Assembly (NCBI GenBank): GCA_902363145.1
Contig: CABIZB010000001.1
Span: forward strand, 744,001-808,000
Reading direction: 5' to 3'
DNA: 64,000 nucleotides
Origin: Oscillospiraceae bacterium
Lineage (GTDB): Bacteria > Bacillota > Clostridia > Oscillospirales > Ruminococcaceae
Each line of letters begins with the position of its first letter. Position 1 is the stretch's first letter. The translations under genes and the position numbers were made by a program. Of the stretch, positions 27,255-34,976 are shown one piece after another. Below the pieces are notes generated by a model. That model saw only the letters and a program-made list of their open reading frames with translations. It was not told the origin of the DNA and made no database searches.

Positions 27255-27360
27255 GGGAATATGCGGATAAAAAGGACTTTTGAAAGTAATGTAAATAAGG
27301 TATTTTGCCGAATAATGGCTATATTCCGTGATTTGTGACGATTTTACTTTTTTAAGTAAT
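27244..27360. promoter_or_regulatory. Three near-palindromic ACTTTT-NN-AAGT boxes (candidate regulator sites)
   Basis: ACTTTTGAAAAGG at 27244, ACTTTTGAAAGTAAT at 27276-27290 and ACTTTTTTAAGTAAT at 27346-27360. The first two are 32 bp apart (about three helical turns). They lie between the two-component system and the divergent SemiSWEET operon. Binding by the CitB-like regulator is inference. Confidence 0.5.
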
Positions 27361-27403
27361 TTCAGCCGAGGATAAGGAAAATGCGTTGATAACTTACCGA
27401 TCA

Positions 27404-27432
27404 TTGATTTTTATTCCCATTGGAGTTAGAAT
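27404..27432 (+). promoter_or_regulatory. Promoter of the SemiSWEET-like operon
   Basis: TTGATT (27404-27409), 17 nt, TAGAAT (27427-27432). Confidence 0.6.
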
Positions 27433-27473
27433 AGAGACAACAAAGAAACCAATACCGAAAGGAAAGAAAAGAA

Positions 27474-27818
27474 ATGAATACTTTTGCAAGCTTAATGGAA
27501 ATGATGATGGTCGTATGCTTCGGAATCTCATGGCCCCTTAACATTATCAAGGCATGGAGATCCCGTTCAGCTAAGGGAATAAGCCTTCCCTTCTACTTCT
27601 TCATCTGGATCGGATATGTTTTCGCATTCGTCGGCAAGTTTGTTCTTATCGCAGCAAACGCTCCCCAGCCCTGGTACGAAACAGTTCACTGGTATGTAAT
27701 GTTCTTCTACGTACTTAACATCGCAATGGTAACTACAGGCATCGGCATCTACTTCAGAAACAAGCACCTGGATAAGAAGACCGTTGGCGTAAATAAGCTT
27801 GCGGCTGTAACCGAATAA
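27474..27818 (+). CDS. SemiSWEET/PQ-loop-like small membrane protein
   Basis: 114 aa with three or four hydrophobic segments. GISWPLNIIKAWRSRSAKGI followed by SLPFYFFIWIGYVFAF resembles the PQ-loop helix of SemiSWEET sugar transporters, although PQ is replaced (WPLN). Such proteins dimerise to carry sugars or amino acids. Codon use is strongly biased, unlike most neighbours, hinting at high expression. AAAGGAAAGAAAAGAA precedes the ATG. It is followed by the SGNH-like gene 36 nt later with AGGAGG between, so both form one operon. Confidence 0.7.
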   Translation: MNTFASLMEMMMVVCFGISWPLNIIKAWRSRSAKGISLPFYFFIWIGYVFAFVGKFVLIAANAPQPWYETVHWYVMFFYVLNIAMVTTGIGIYFRNKHLDKKTVGVNKLAAVTE

Positions 27819-27854
27819 ATCTTAACTACAAAATAATCATAGGAGGATACTATT

Positions 27855-28523
27855 ATGGAAAACGCTGTTGGAAAAAGCCTTATGGCACCCCTTGGAACAG
27901 GCAGAATTTCTTTTATAAACAGAAAAGCTGAGGCAGCTGAAAAGACAGCTTCTATCGCAAAGGTTTACGAAAGAGAAGCTGAAGAATACATGAAGCTCAA
28001 TGAGCTTGCCGTAAGCAACGGCGTTGTCATGATGGGCTCCACCTTTGCAAAGGATATCCCCGTAGGTGAGCTGAGACAGGCATTTGAGCTTGACTTCAAC
28101 ATCTACAACCGCAGCTTTACCGATCTTTCCGTATTTGATGCAGAACCCGTTCTCATCAACTGCGTTGAGACACTTGCTCCTTCCAAGATCGTTCTCCAGC
28201 TTGGTGAGACTGACCTTGAAAGAGGCTTCAAAACAATTCCCGAGATCATTGCAGAATACACAAATGTTGTAAAGGCTCTCAAGAAGAGAAACCGTTTCAC
28301 AGACATCGTTATCGTTACCGTATGCGAGACAGGCAACGGCACTCAGCCTGCTGAGTTCAACGCACAGCTGGAAAAGATGGCTAAGAAGCTTGGCTGCAAA
28401 TATGCAGACATCACCTCCGCTTCTGCTGACCGTATGCCCTGCGTAAAGGCATTCAGCCTGCTCAAGAGATTTATGCGCAGCCAGCTCACATTTACCGATG
28501 CAATGACAATGGTAAATTATTAA
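27855..28523 (+). CDS. SGNH/GDSL-like protein lacking the catalytic residues
   Basis: 222 aa, cytosolic. From residue 52 it aligns by eye with SGNH hydrolases: VVMMGSTFAKDIPVGEL stands where GDSITEGFPVQEL is expected, and LQLGETDLERGF where LIGTNDLGRG is expected. The nucleophile Ser is thus Thr, the block III Asn is Thr, and no DxxH block is visible near the end. It is probably a non-catalytic relative with a structural or binding role. The codon use is that of a highly expressed gene. It is cotranscribed with the SemiSWEET-like gene and ends at a terminator. Confidence 0.6.
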   Translation: MENAVGKSLMAPLGTGRISFINRKAEAAEKTASIAKVYEREAEEYMKLNELAVSNGVVMMGSTFAKDIPVGELRQAFELDFNIYNRSFTDLSVFDAEPVLINCVETLAPSKIVLQLGETDLERGFKTIPEIIAEYTNVVKALKKRNRFTDIVIVTVCETGNGTQPAEFNAQLEKMAKKLGCKYADITSASADRMPCVKAFSLLKRFMRSQLTFTDAMTMVNY

Positions 28524-28561
28524 GCAACTTTCCCAAACCAATTCCAACTTCCTTCATATAT

Positions 28562-28603
28562 AAAAGCCCTCAGAAAAGAAAGCAGGTTCTGAGGGCTTTT
28601 TAT
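28562..28603 (+). terminator. Intrinsic terminator of the SemiSWEET/SGNH operon
   Basis: AAAAGCCCTCAGAA pairs with TTCTGAGGGCTTTT, then TTATT. Confidence 0.88.
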
Positions 28604-28663
28604 TGCTTTTTTACGACAGTTATGCTATAATATCAGTAATTCGGACGTGTAAGGAGCGCTTTT

Positions 28664-29470
28664 ATGAAAAAATCTGTGTTTTATCACCACATGGCAGAGG
28701 CTGCCTCTCAGAAAGGCATGGCAATACAGGATATTATCAGGCAGGTACATTCTCTCGGTATCGGCTGGGCAGAGGTTGATCTTGCCGACCTTAAAAGGGA
28801 TAATTCTATTGCGGATATGCTGAAAAATGAGGGCATGGGAATATCATCTATCTACGGATTTTATGATTTTGGCAGCTCACAGAAAGGCTCCGCAGGCTTT
28901 GAGCACGTTCAGCTTGCAAAAAAGCTCGGCTGTGAAAAAGTAATGATAATTCCGGGATTTTACGCCTCCGATGACAAGGCACAGAGTGAGAATGAGCGAG
29001 AGAAAATGCTTGCCGCTATGAAGCAAATGTGCGAATATGCGCAGTCAGAGGGTATAATTCCCACTATCGAGGATTTTGACGACTGCAAAAGCCCTATTGC
29101 AACGGCGGAGCAGATGATGTGGTTTGCAGAACGCATACCTCAGCTGATGATAACCTTTGACACAGGCAATTTTATGTACAGCGGTCAGTCTGAGCTTGAT
29201 GCCTTTGAACTGCTGAAAGACAGGATAGTCCACGTTCACTGCAAAGACCGTTCACTTATCGAAAAGCCCCAATGCGAAATGAAAATGACCGTTGACGGCA
29301 AGGCAATGTATCCTGCTCCCGTGGGTAGCGGCTGCATAAAAATGAAAGAGATAATAGCCTCTCTTGAAGCACGGGGATATGACGGCATTTACACCATTGA
29401 GCACTTTGGTGCGGAAGACCAGCTTATGTACATTAAACGATCGGCAGAATTTTTAGATGGAGTGATCTGA
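28664..29470 (+). CDS. Sugar-phosphate isomerase/epimerase (xylose-isomerase-like TIM barrel)
   Basis: 268 aa, an AP-endonuclease-2/xylose-isomerase-type barrel. Metal-ligand positions are visible: Glu in IPTIEDFDD, Asp in ITFDTGNF, His in IVHVHCKDRS and Glu in IYTIEHFGAE. It probably interconverts a keto/aldo sugar or inositol derivative. It has AAGGAG before the ATG. Its stop overlaps the next ATG (ATGA), and the third gene of the operon is ThuA-like, a common pairing in sugar catabolism. Substrate unknown. Confidence 0.85.
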   Translation: MKKSVFYHHMAEAASQKGMAIQDIIRQVHSLGIGWAEVDLADLKRDNSIADMLKNEGMGISSIYGFYDFGSSQKGSAGFEHVQLAKKLGCEKVMIIPGFYASDDKAQSENEREKMLAAMKQMCEYAQSEGIIPTIEDFDDCKSPIATAEQMMWFAERIPQLMITFDTGNFMYSGQSELDAFELLKDRIVHVHCKDRSLIEKPQCEMKMTVDGKAMYPAPVGSGCIKMKEIIASLEARGYDGIYTIEHFGAEDQLMYIKRSAEFLDGVI

Positions 29471-30333
29471 TGACAAAAAAGAAAAAGGCAGTGGCAATAG
29501 TTTTATCCGCTGTGGCAGCTGTTATAGTGCTGACATTGCTGTATGATATGATTTTTCCCAAACTTTATGTCAGGGCAAAATATCCCGATATGACCGTTAC
29601 AGCTATCGAAAAGGAAAAAGGCTCATGGTCACTTTTCGGCATAAGCGACCCCGAAATGCGTTACCTTTATTACAAAATGTATGACCCGAAAAATGATCTC
29701 AGCTTTACGCAGCAGTTCAGCTACAGCATATTTTTGCCCGTTTATTCCGCAGGCGCTGACCAATACGAAGAAACGCTAAGGAAGCATAATATCAGCATAA
29801 TGGCAGAAGAGGGCTTCAGAGAAATCGCAGATGAATTTTGCTCTGATTACATTTTTATGGATAATCCCTTTAACGGCGAGGATCACACGGGCTATCTGCT
29901 TTTTATAAACGAGCGTGACCCAAAGCTCATAAAGGCGCTGGCTGACAGCCTTGACGGATATGTGGAAGATTTTTACTTTAAAGACTATACTGCGTATATC
30001 TCTTACAGCATCTACATATGCACTGACGATGACACATACTGCAGACTGAAGGCTGCATCACCCGAAAGCTGCTCTTCTGCGGGATACTATGGTCAGGCTT
30101 ATTTTTCCGATATTATCCCCCAAATGCTTGACTGCAAAGCTACTCGCATAACTGCCGCCAATGACGGCTTTTCGGAGCGAATATTTACCGATATGGGGGA
30201 TAAATCGGACGACGAATATCAACCACCCGAAAGCTTTGACACGGTGATGTTCTGGTACGACAGCGAGCCGAATGCGGCTTACAGCGGTCATTTTTACCTT
30301 TTCGGACTTGATTTTAACGGAGGAAATAACTGA
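29470..30333 (+). CDS. Membrane-anchored protein of unknown function
   Basis: 287 aa. Residues 8-30 form one membrane segment, uncleaved or signal-anchor, after a lysine-rich start (MTKKKKAV). The rest is an acidic, aromatic-rich extracytoplasmic domain with about six cysteines or fewer. No recognised motif. It is coupled on both sides by ATGA-type overlaps (isomerase upstream, ThuA-like downstream), so its role is probably linked to the same substrate. The position in the operon is the only functional clue. Confidence 0.7.
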   Translation: MTKKKKAVAIVLSAVAAVIVLTLLYDMIFPKLYVRAKYPDMTVTAIEKEKGSWSLFGISDPEMRYLYYKMYDPKNDLSFTQQFSYSIFLPVYSAGADQYEETLRKHNISIMAEEGFREIADEFCSDYIFMDNPFNGEDHTGYLLFINERDPKLIKALADSLDGYVEDFYFKDYTAYISYSIYICTDDDTYCRLKAASPESCSSAGYYGQAYFSDIIPQMLDCKATRITAANDGFSERIFTDMGDKSDDEYQPPESFDTVMFWYDSEPNAAYSGHFYLFGLDFNGGNN

Positions 30334-31040
30334 TGATAAGAGTTACTGTATGGAACGAATATGTTCACGAACGTGAATATGAGGGCATTGCAAAGGTATA
30401 TCCCAAGGGAATACACGGCTGCATTGCGGATTTTCTCGGTGTGGAGGATGATATCACTGTCACCTGCGCCACCCTTGATATGGAAAATCAGGGAATAAGC
30501 GAGGAGCTGCTGAAAAATACCGACGTGCTTATCTGGTGGAGCCACGCCCGTCAGGAGGACATCACAGATGAAAATGTAAAGCTCATACAGAATAATGTGC
30601 TTCAGGGCATGGGCTTTATAGGTCTGCACTCCGCCCATTTCAGCAAGCCGATGAAGGCTCTGCTCGGCACCGGCATGACCTTAAAATGGAGAAATGACGA
30701 CAGCGAAAAGCTGTGGTGCACTGCTCCCTATCACCCTATTGCTCAGGGCATTGACAGCTGCATAGATATCCCCACAGAAGAGATGTACGGCGAGTTTTTC
30801 GATATTCCGAAGCCAGATGATGTGGTCTTTACAGGCTGGTTCAAGGGCGGAGAGGTGTTCCGCAGCGGCTGCACCTTTACCCGTGGCATGGGCAAGATAT
30901 TTTATTTCCAGCCGGGACATGAGGAATATCCCATATACCATATGCCGCAGATACAAAGGATCATCACCAATGCGGTAAGGTGGGCTGCTCCCACGTCAAG
31001 GCTCGGTGAACCGCCTCAGTGCGTAAATCAGCTGCTGTGA
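30333..31040 (+). CDS. ThuA-like domain protein
   Basis: 235 aa, class I glutamine-amidotransferase-like fold of the ThuA (trehalose utilisation) family: VTVWNEYVHE at the start, LIWWSHARQEDI, MGFIGLHSAHFSKP, and GKIFYFQPGHEEYP near the end. Members appear with sugar-oxidising or isomerising enzymes, but their reaction is poorly known. It is the last gene of the isomerase operon. Repeat A follows 10 nt after the stop. Confidence 0.87.
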   Translation: MIRVTVWNEYVHEREYEGIAKVYPKGIHGCIADFLGVEDDITVTCATLDMENQGISEELLKNTDVLIWWSHARQEDITDENVKLIQNNVLQGMGFIGLHSAHFSKPMKALLGTGMTLKWRNDDSEKLWCTAPYHPIAQGIDSCIDIPTEEMYGEFFDIPKPDDVVFTGWFKGGEVFRSGCTFTRGMGKIFYFQPGHEEYPIYHMPQIQRIITNAVRWAAPTSRLGEPPQCVNQLL

Positions 31041-31049
31041 TAATATATA

Positions 31050-31211
31050 AGAACCCGTCTTCACAAGCATATGCGCACGTCTTTTCGGCAAATTTTGCCG
31101 CAGACTGCGTTAAAAATCCTTGCCGGGCGAAAGCCCGCTGCGGATTTTTGCCTACTCTGCAACAAAATTATGCTCGAAAATCCGCACACATTTCTTATGA
31201 AGACAGGTTCT
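31050..31211 (-). repeat. Foldback repeat A, copy 3 (inverted)
   Basis: 162 bp, reverse orientation relative to copies 1 and 2, one base shorter in the central hairpin arm. It lies directly behind the ThuA gene and could work as a terminator-like structure. Confidence 0.92.
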
Positions 31212-31230
31212 AATTCAATATATATAATTC

Positions 31231-31264
31231 AAAAGGCTTCCGATATCATTTCCGGAAGCCTTTT
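31231..31264. terminator. Bidirectional terminator
   Basis: AAAAGGCTTCCG pairs with CGGAAGCCTTTTT between the ThuA operon and the convergent AraC gene. Confidence 0.85.
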
Positions 31265-31266
31265 TG

Positions 31267-32136
31267 TTATAGTCTTTGTCCGCTGCGAAACTGTTTGGGA
31301 GTCAGTCCCGACTTCTGCTTGAATGTTTTTATAAGGTGGCTGCAATCGGAAAAGCCTGTTTCCTGACTTATATAGGTGAGGTCAAAATCGGTAAAGAGCA
31401 GAAATTCTCTTGCCTTGATGTATCGCAGCTCCTCCATATATTCCTTGCAGGTCTTGCCGTATATCCGCAGGAATTTCTTGGCAAAATTGGAATAGCTCAT
31501 ACGGCACATATCCGAAATGTCAGTGACCTTTATACCCTTGCCAAGATTTTCTTCGATATACTCGGTTATGTTGTAGATATCGTAAACGCCGTCGTCCGCA
31601 AAGACTTCGCTGTCGATAGTAAATTTGCTTTCCTGCCACAGCCTCAGCACGCCCACCAACAGACAGGATATATCCGAGCGGATAATATCGTTATAGCCGT
31701 AACGCCGCACCTGCATTTCTTTTATGCAGTTTTCAAATATGCGTGATGCTTCTATTGCTTCGGTCTGGGCATTGTCAAAATATATGCTCATTCCACGCTG
31801 CTCCGCAAAGCTGAAAATGCTCCTGAACTTGGGGGCGTAGTCAGCGGTCATATTTATACAATTTATATCAAGCTTGATAACGCCGTATCTCAGATCATCG
31901 GGCGAGTCGGAGGATATGGAATGAACGGCTTTGGGGTGAAAAAGTGCCATGTCTCCCCTGCCTGCCGATATGACCGTACTGCCTGAACGCACCTCAGCAT
32001 GGCCCTCAAATATGTAGATTATCTCCATAAAATAATGCCAGTGGGGCTTTATGGGGAAGCTGCATCTTGAACCGTAATCCATAAAGCATTCTATCGGCGA
32101 ATTAAGACTGTCGCTTTTTTCATAAAGAGTATTCAT
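31267..32136 (-). CDS. AraC-family transcriptional regulator
   Basis: 289 aa with an N-terminal cupin (KPHWHYFMEIIYIFEGHAEV) and a C-terminal double HTH: IKVTDISDMCRMSYSNFAKKFLRIYG and DLTYISQETGFSDCSHLIKTFKQKSG. Divergent from the GH9 gene, 127 bp apart, so it probably activates that gene in response to an oligosaccharide. I see no clear consensus promoter in the shared gap, which is usual for activator-dependent promoters. Confidence 0.9.
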   Translation of the reverse strand: MNTLYEKSDSLNSPIECFMDYGSRCSFPIKPHWHYFMEIIYIFEGHAEVRSGSTVISAGRGDMALFHPKAVHSISSDSPDDLRYGVIKLDINCINMTADYAPKFRSIFSFAEQRGMSIYFDNAQTEAIEASRIFENCIKEMQVRRYGYNDIIRSDISCLLVGVLRLWQESKFTIDSEVFADDGVYDIYNITEYIEENLGKGIKVTDISDMCRMSYSNFAKKFLRIYGKTCKEYMEELRYIKAREFLLFTDFDLTYISQETGFSDCSHLIKTFKQKSGLTPKQFRSGQRL

Positions 32137-32263
32137 GTCATTTCCCCCCTGTGATAGATTTTTACAACTTTAAGATGTATATATTATATCATTTCCAAAA
32201 TTAAAATGCTATACTTTGTAATAAATTTTTTTGAAAGCTTTACGCTTTGGAAAAGAGGTATTT

Positions 32264-33880
32264 ATGAAAAAGGCAGCTATTTTTACAGATCTTATAGGAT
32301 ATGAAACTATCGGCAGGAAAACTGCTGTTTTAACATCTCAAGCACAGAATTTTACACTTAACGATATAAACGGAAACAGCGTGTTTGCAGGAAGAGTGAC
32401 ACATTTCGGCATGGATAAGCTTTCGGGCGATGATGTTTATATCGCTGATTTCTCTGGCTTTGAGGACGAGGGCGAATATTACATCACTGCCGACAATGGT
32501 GCTGTTTCCGAGCGTTTTTTCATCGGTAAAAGCGTTCACAGCAAGGTGCTGGACGACATGACTAAGGCATTTTATTATCTTCGCTGCGGCTGCGGACTTG
32601 ACGAAAAGCATGCAGGAAAGTTCTCTCACGGCAGATGCCACACTGAACCTGCCATGCTCTGGGAAGATCACTCCGTTTCGCTTGACGTAAGCGGCGGCTG
32701 GCACGATGCGGGAGATTACGGCAGATATGTTACCGCAGGAGCCTGCGCACTGGCTCACCTGCTTTATGCTTATGAAATGTTCCCACGGACATTTGACAGG
32801 CAGAACATCAACATTCCCGAAAGCGGCGGAGTTTTACCCGATATTCTTGCGGAATGCAAGGTCGAGCTTGACTGGCTGCTCAAAATGCAGAGGGCGGACG
32901 GCGCTGTTTACCATAAGGCGACAACGGCACATCACGCAGCCTTCATCATGCCCGAGGAAGATACTGCGCAGATGTATGTGCTCCCCATTTCTTCCATGGC
33001 AACCGCCGATCATGCAGCAGTTTGCGCTCTGGCGGCAAGAATTTATAAGAAATTTGAAGAAGAATATTCCGCAAAGCTGCTTTCCGCTGCCGAAAAGTCA
33101 GCGCAGTGGCTTATAAACAATCCCGATTTTTACTTTGATAATCCCAAGGAATGCAAAACAGGCACGTACGGCGAGGACTCGGACAAAGATAACCGTTTCT
33201 GGGCGTGGTCGGAGCTTTTTACCGCTACAGGCAATGAAAAATATCATGACCTTATGAAAACGGCGCTGAAGGACAGCTTCCCCATTACAGCTCTGGGCTA
33301 TGGCTCTGTCGGCGGTCTGGGTGCACTGGGGTATTTGCTTTACAGCGGCAACAAAGACGCTGCATTGTCCGACACATTCAAAAAAGCCTTTTCCGATGAA
33401 GCCCACCGCCTGAAAACTATTGCGGACAGCTGCGGATACGGTGCTGCCATGGACGAAAAAAGCTACTGCTGGGGCAGCAGCATGAACCTGATGAAGTATG
33501 CAATGATATTTGCCATTTCCGACAAGATTTGCGGCGAAAGGAAGTTTTACGACTATGCGGCACAGCAGCTCCATGTTCTTTTGGGACTTAATGCGCTGGG
33601 CTTTTCATACGTATCGGGTGAGGGTGAAAACAGCATGAAAAATCCCCATATGCGCCCCACCGCTGCGGACGGCATTGACGAGTGTATCCCCGGACTTGTA
33701 AGCGGCGGGCCTAACAGATATCCATCTGATGAAGCTGCACGAAAGCTTATCAAAAATGGCACTCCGCCAATGAAATGCTATGCCGATGATGTGGGAGCGT
33801 ATTCTCTCAACGAGATAACCATTTACTGGAACTCCCCTGCTGTTTTCACGGCGGCATATATCATTGACAGTGAAGAATAA
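32264..33880 (+). CDS. GH9 family glycoside hydrolase, cytoplasmic
   Basis: 538 aa with an N-terminal Ig-like CelD_N domain (residues 1-90) followed by the GH9 barrel. The base/nucleophile aspartates are in GGWHDAGDYGRY and the acid Glu is in YSLNEITIYWNSPAVF; HMRPTAADG holds the usual His/Arg motif. There is no signal peptide, dockerin or CBM, so it should act in the cytosol on imported cello- or other beta-oligosaccharides rather than on cellulose. ATG 32264 follows AAAGAGGTATTT. Divergent AraC regulator. Confidence 0.9.
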   Translation: MKKAAIFTDLIGYETIGRKTAVLTSQAQNFTLNDINGNSVFAGRVTHFGMDKLSGDDVYIADFSGFEDEGEYYITADNGAVSERFFIGKSVHSKVLDDMTKAFYYLRCGCGLDEKHAGKFSHGRCHTEPAMLWEDHSVSLDVSGGWHDAGDYGRYVTAGACALAHLLYAYEMFPRTFDRQNINIPESGGVLPDILAECKVELDWLLKMQRADGAVYHKATTAHHAAFIMPEEDTAQMYVLPISSMATADHAAVCALAARIYKKFEEEYSAKLLSAAEKSAQWLINNPDFYFDNPKECKTGTYGEDSDKDNRFWAWSELFTATGNEKYHDLMKTALKDSFPITALGYGSVGGLGALGYLLYSGNKDAALSDTFKKAFSDEAHRLKTIADSCGYGAAMDEKSYCWGSSMNLMKYAMIFAISDKICGERKFYDYAAQQLHVLLGLNALGFSYVSGEGENSMKNPHMRPTAADGIDECIPGLVSGGPNRYPSDEAARKLIKNGTPPMKCYADDVGAYSLNEITIYWNSPAVFTAAYIIDSEE

Positions 33881-33887
33881 AAATATA

Positions 33888-33924
33888 AAAGCTCTGCGAT
33901 ACATAGCGAACGCAGAGCTTTTTT
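33888..33924 (+). terminator. Intrinsic terminator of GH9
   Basis: AAAGCTCTGCG pairs with CGCAGAGCTTTTTT. Confidence 0.88.
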
Positions 33925-34263
33925 CATAAGTATAATTCTTTTCGTCTAATACTAAGCACCAATTAAAAACTATACAAAAAAATGAGCATACTCTTGCGTA
34001 TATGGATTATGCGATGATTTTTTGTCTATAGTTTTATTGGTGATTAGTATAAGTGATGTATATGGCTTTTCAGCCCTTATTTCGGAGGCCGATGACATAT
34101 CTATATCCGCATAAAGCAGCTGCTCGGAATCATCGGCATGAGCTGTGATATTTCCCAACGGGTCAATAACCACAAAACCGCCGCAGAAATCCATGCCCTC
34201 CACAGCAGCAAAGACTATCTTTACGCCGCTGTCGAGAACTTCCTTCTGAACCTTAAACTCCAT
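33924..34263 (-). pseudogene. Nitrilase-family relic interrupted by repeat B
   Basis: The C-terminal part of a carbon-nitrogen hydrolase: GMDFCGGFVVIDPLGNI, then LLYADIDMSSASEIRAEKPYTSL. There repeat B cuts in. Removing B and one TTA gives SLRRKELYL and a stop, the normal nitrilase end. The catalytic Glu-Lys-Cys part is missing: only 23 unrelated-looking residues precede, so the gene was already a remnant or was deleted. It is the last element of the CODH gene string and overlaps the preceding membrane gene by 11 bp. Confidence 0.75.
33950..34049 (-). repeat. Foldback repeat B, copy 2 (inverted)
   Basis: 100 bp, flanked by TAA on both sides on the plus strand (33947-33949 and 34050-34052). 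It interrupts the nitrilase relic. Confidence 0.93.
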
Positions 34264-34573
34264 TATTTTTGCTGTTCCTGCCTCTGATAGTGTGCAGCGG
34301 ATCCTTTATGAGAAGATATATGACCCAGACTGTCAGCGCCAGAGCTGTTACCGAAAGCCCGAGGAAACCATCATTCAGCATATCCTGAGCGGAGGGAACG
34401 AAAAATTCCACACCCGCTTCAAGATACTCAACAACAGCATCTACCAGCCACATAAGGGACGCTCCCCAGAACATATACATAAGCAGACTTATCTTCATAT
34501 TTCTTGCCTTTTCCGATACGTACCAGACAAGTGTTGATATGACCGCCGCAAATACGGTTATAAGCAGGGTCAT
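34253..34573 (-). CDS. Small membrane protein, CODH locus
   Basis: 106 aa with an estimated three membrane segments (residues 2-20, 29-50 and 72-92), no cofactor motif, and acidic residues between segments 2 and 3 (DAVVEYLEAGVEFF). ATG 34573 overlaps the stop of the preceding gene in an ATGA; the longer frame to 34774 lies wholly inside that gene. Tight coupling suggests it forms a complex with the 126-aa partner. I do not recognise a family. Confidence 0.7.
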   Translation of the reverse strand: MTLLITVFAAVISTLVWYVSEKARNMKISLLMYMFWGASLMWLVDAVVEYLEAGVEFFVPSAQDMLNDGFLGLSVTALALTVWVIYLLIKDPLHTIRGRNSKNNGV

Positions 34574-34950
34574 GCGCCTGCCCCCGATCTTGCGGTATCG
34601 GTGTCTCTGCTCTTTGATTTTGCCGAAATAAGCACATACACTGCCCATACAGCAGTTACAAGCAGAGCCATTGCCGTTCCGGAAACTGCCATCTCGTGGA
34701 GCATTTCCGCTGTCTGTGCAGGGTCGGAAGCGACTGTAAGGAACGGGAACGAGGGTATTATCTCGCCGTGCCATACGTGCTCGAAAGCGAGCAGACCAGA
34801 GCCGCCCCAGAGCAGACCGTTCAGCACACTGAGCTTTTCGGAAAATCTTGATGTCTTTTCCGCGCCGTTATTATCTTCTTTTCTTTTTACTATTTTCTGT
34901 ACAGCGGTGGTAACTATTGCCTCCGCTGCGGGAACTATAAAGCAAGCCAT
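34570..34950 (-). CDS. Small membrane protein, CODH locus
   Basis: 126 aa. Hydrophobic segments lie near residues 2-18, 44-58 and 87-108, separated by a charged loop (VKRKEDNNGAEKTSRFSEK). LAFEHVWHGEIIPSFPF contains two His that could bind metal or heme, which is speculative. It starts about 25 nt after the CODH stop and is coupled to the next membrane gene. It may be a membrane partner of the CODH-like protein. No family recognised. Confidence 0.7.
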   Translation of the reverse strand: MACFIVPAAEAIVTTAVQKIVKRKEDNNGAEKTSRFSEKLSVLNGLLWGGSGLLAFEHVWHGEIIPSFPFLTVASDPAQTAEMLHEMAVSGTAMALLVTAVWAVYVLISAKSKSRDTDTARSGAGA

Positions 34951-34976
34951 ATTTATAACCTTTTCCTTTTATATTT

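Noticed and set aside
30681..30956. Minus-strand frame inside the ThuA gene, and similar ones inside other genes.
   Set aside because: Antisense to a well-supported gene with no independent signals.
34573..34774. Longer form of the 106-aa membrane protein.
   Set aside because: The extension lies completely inside the 126-aa gene in another frame; the ATGA overlap at 34573 is the natural start.
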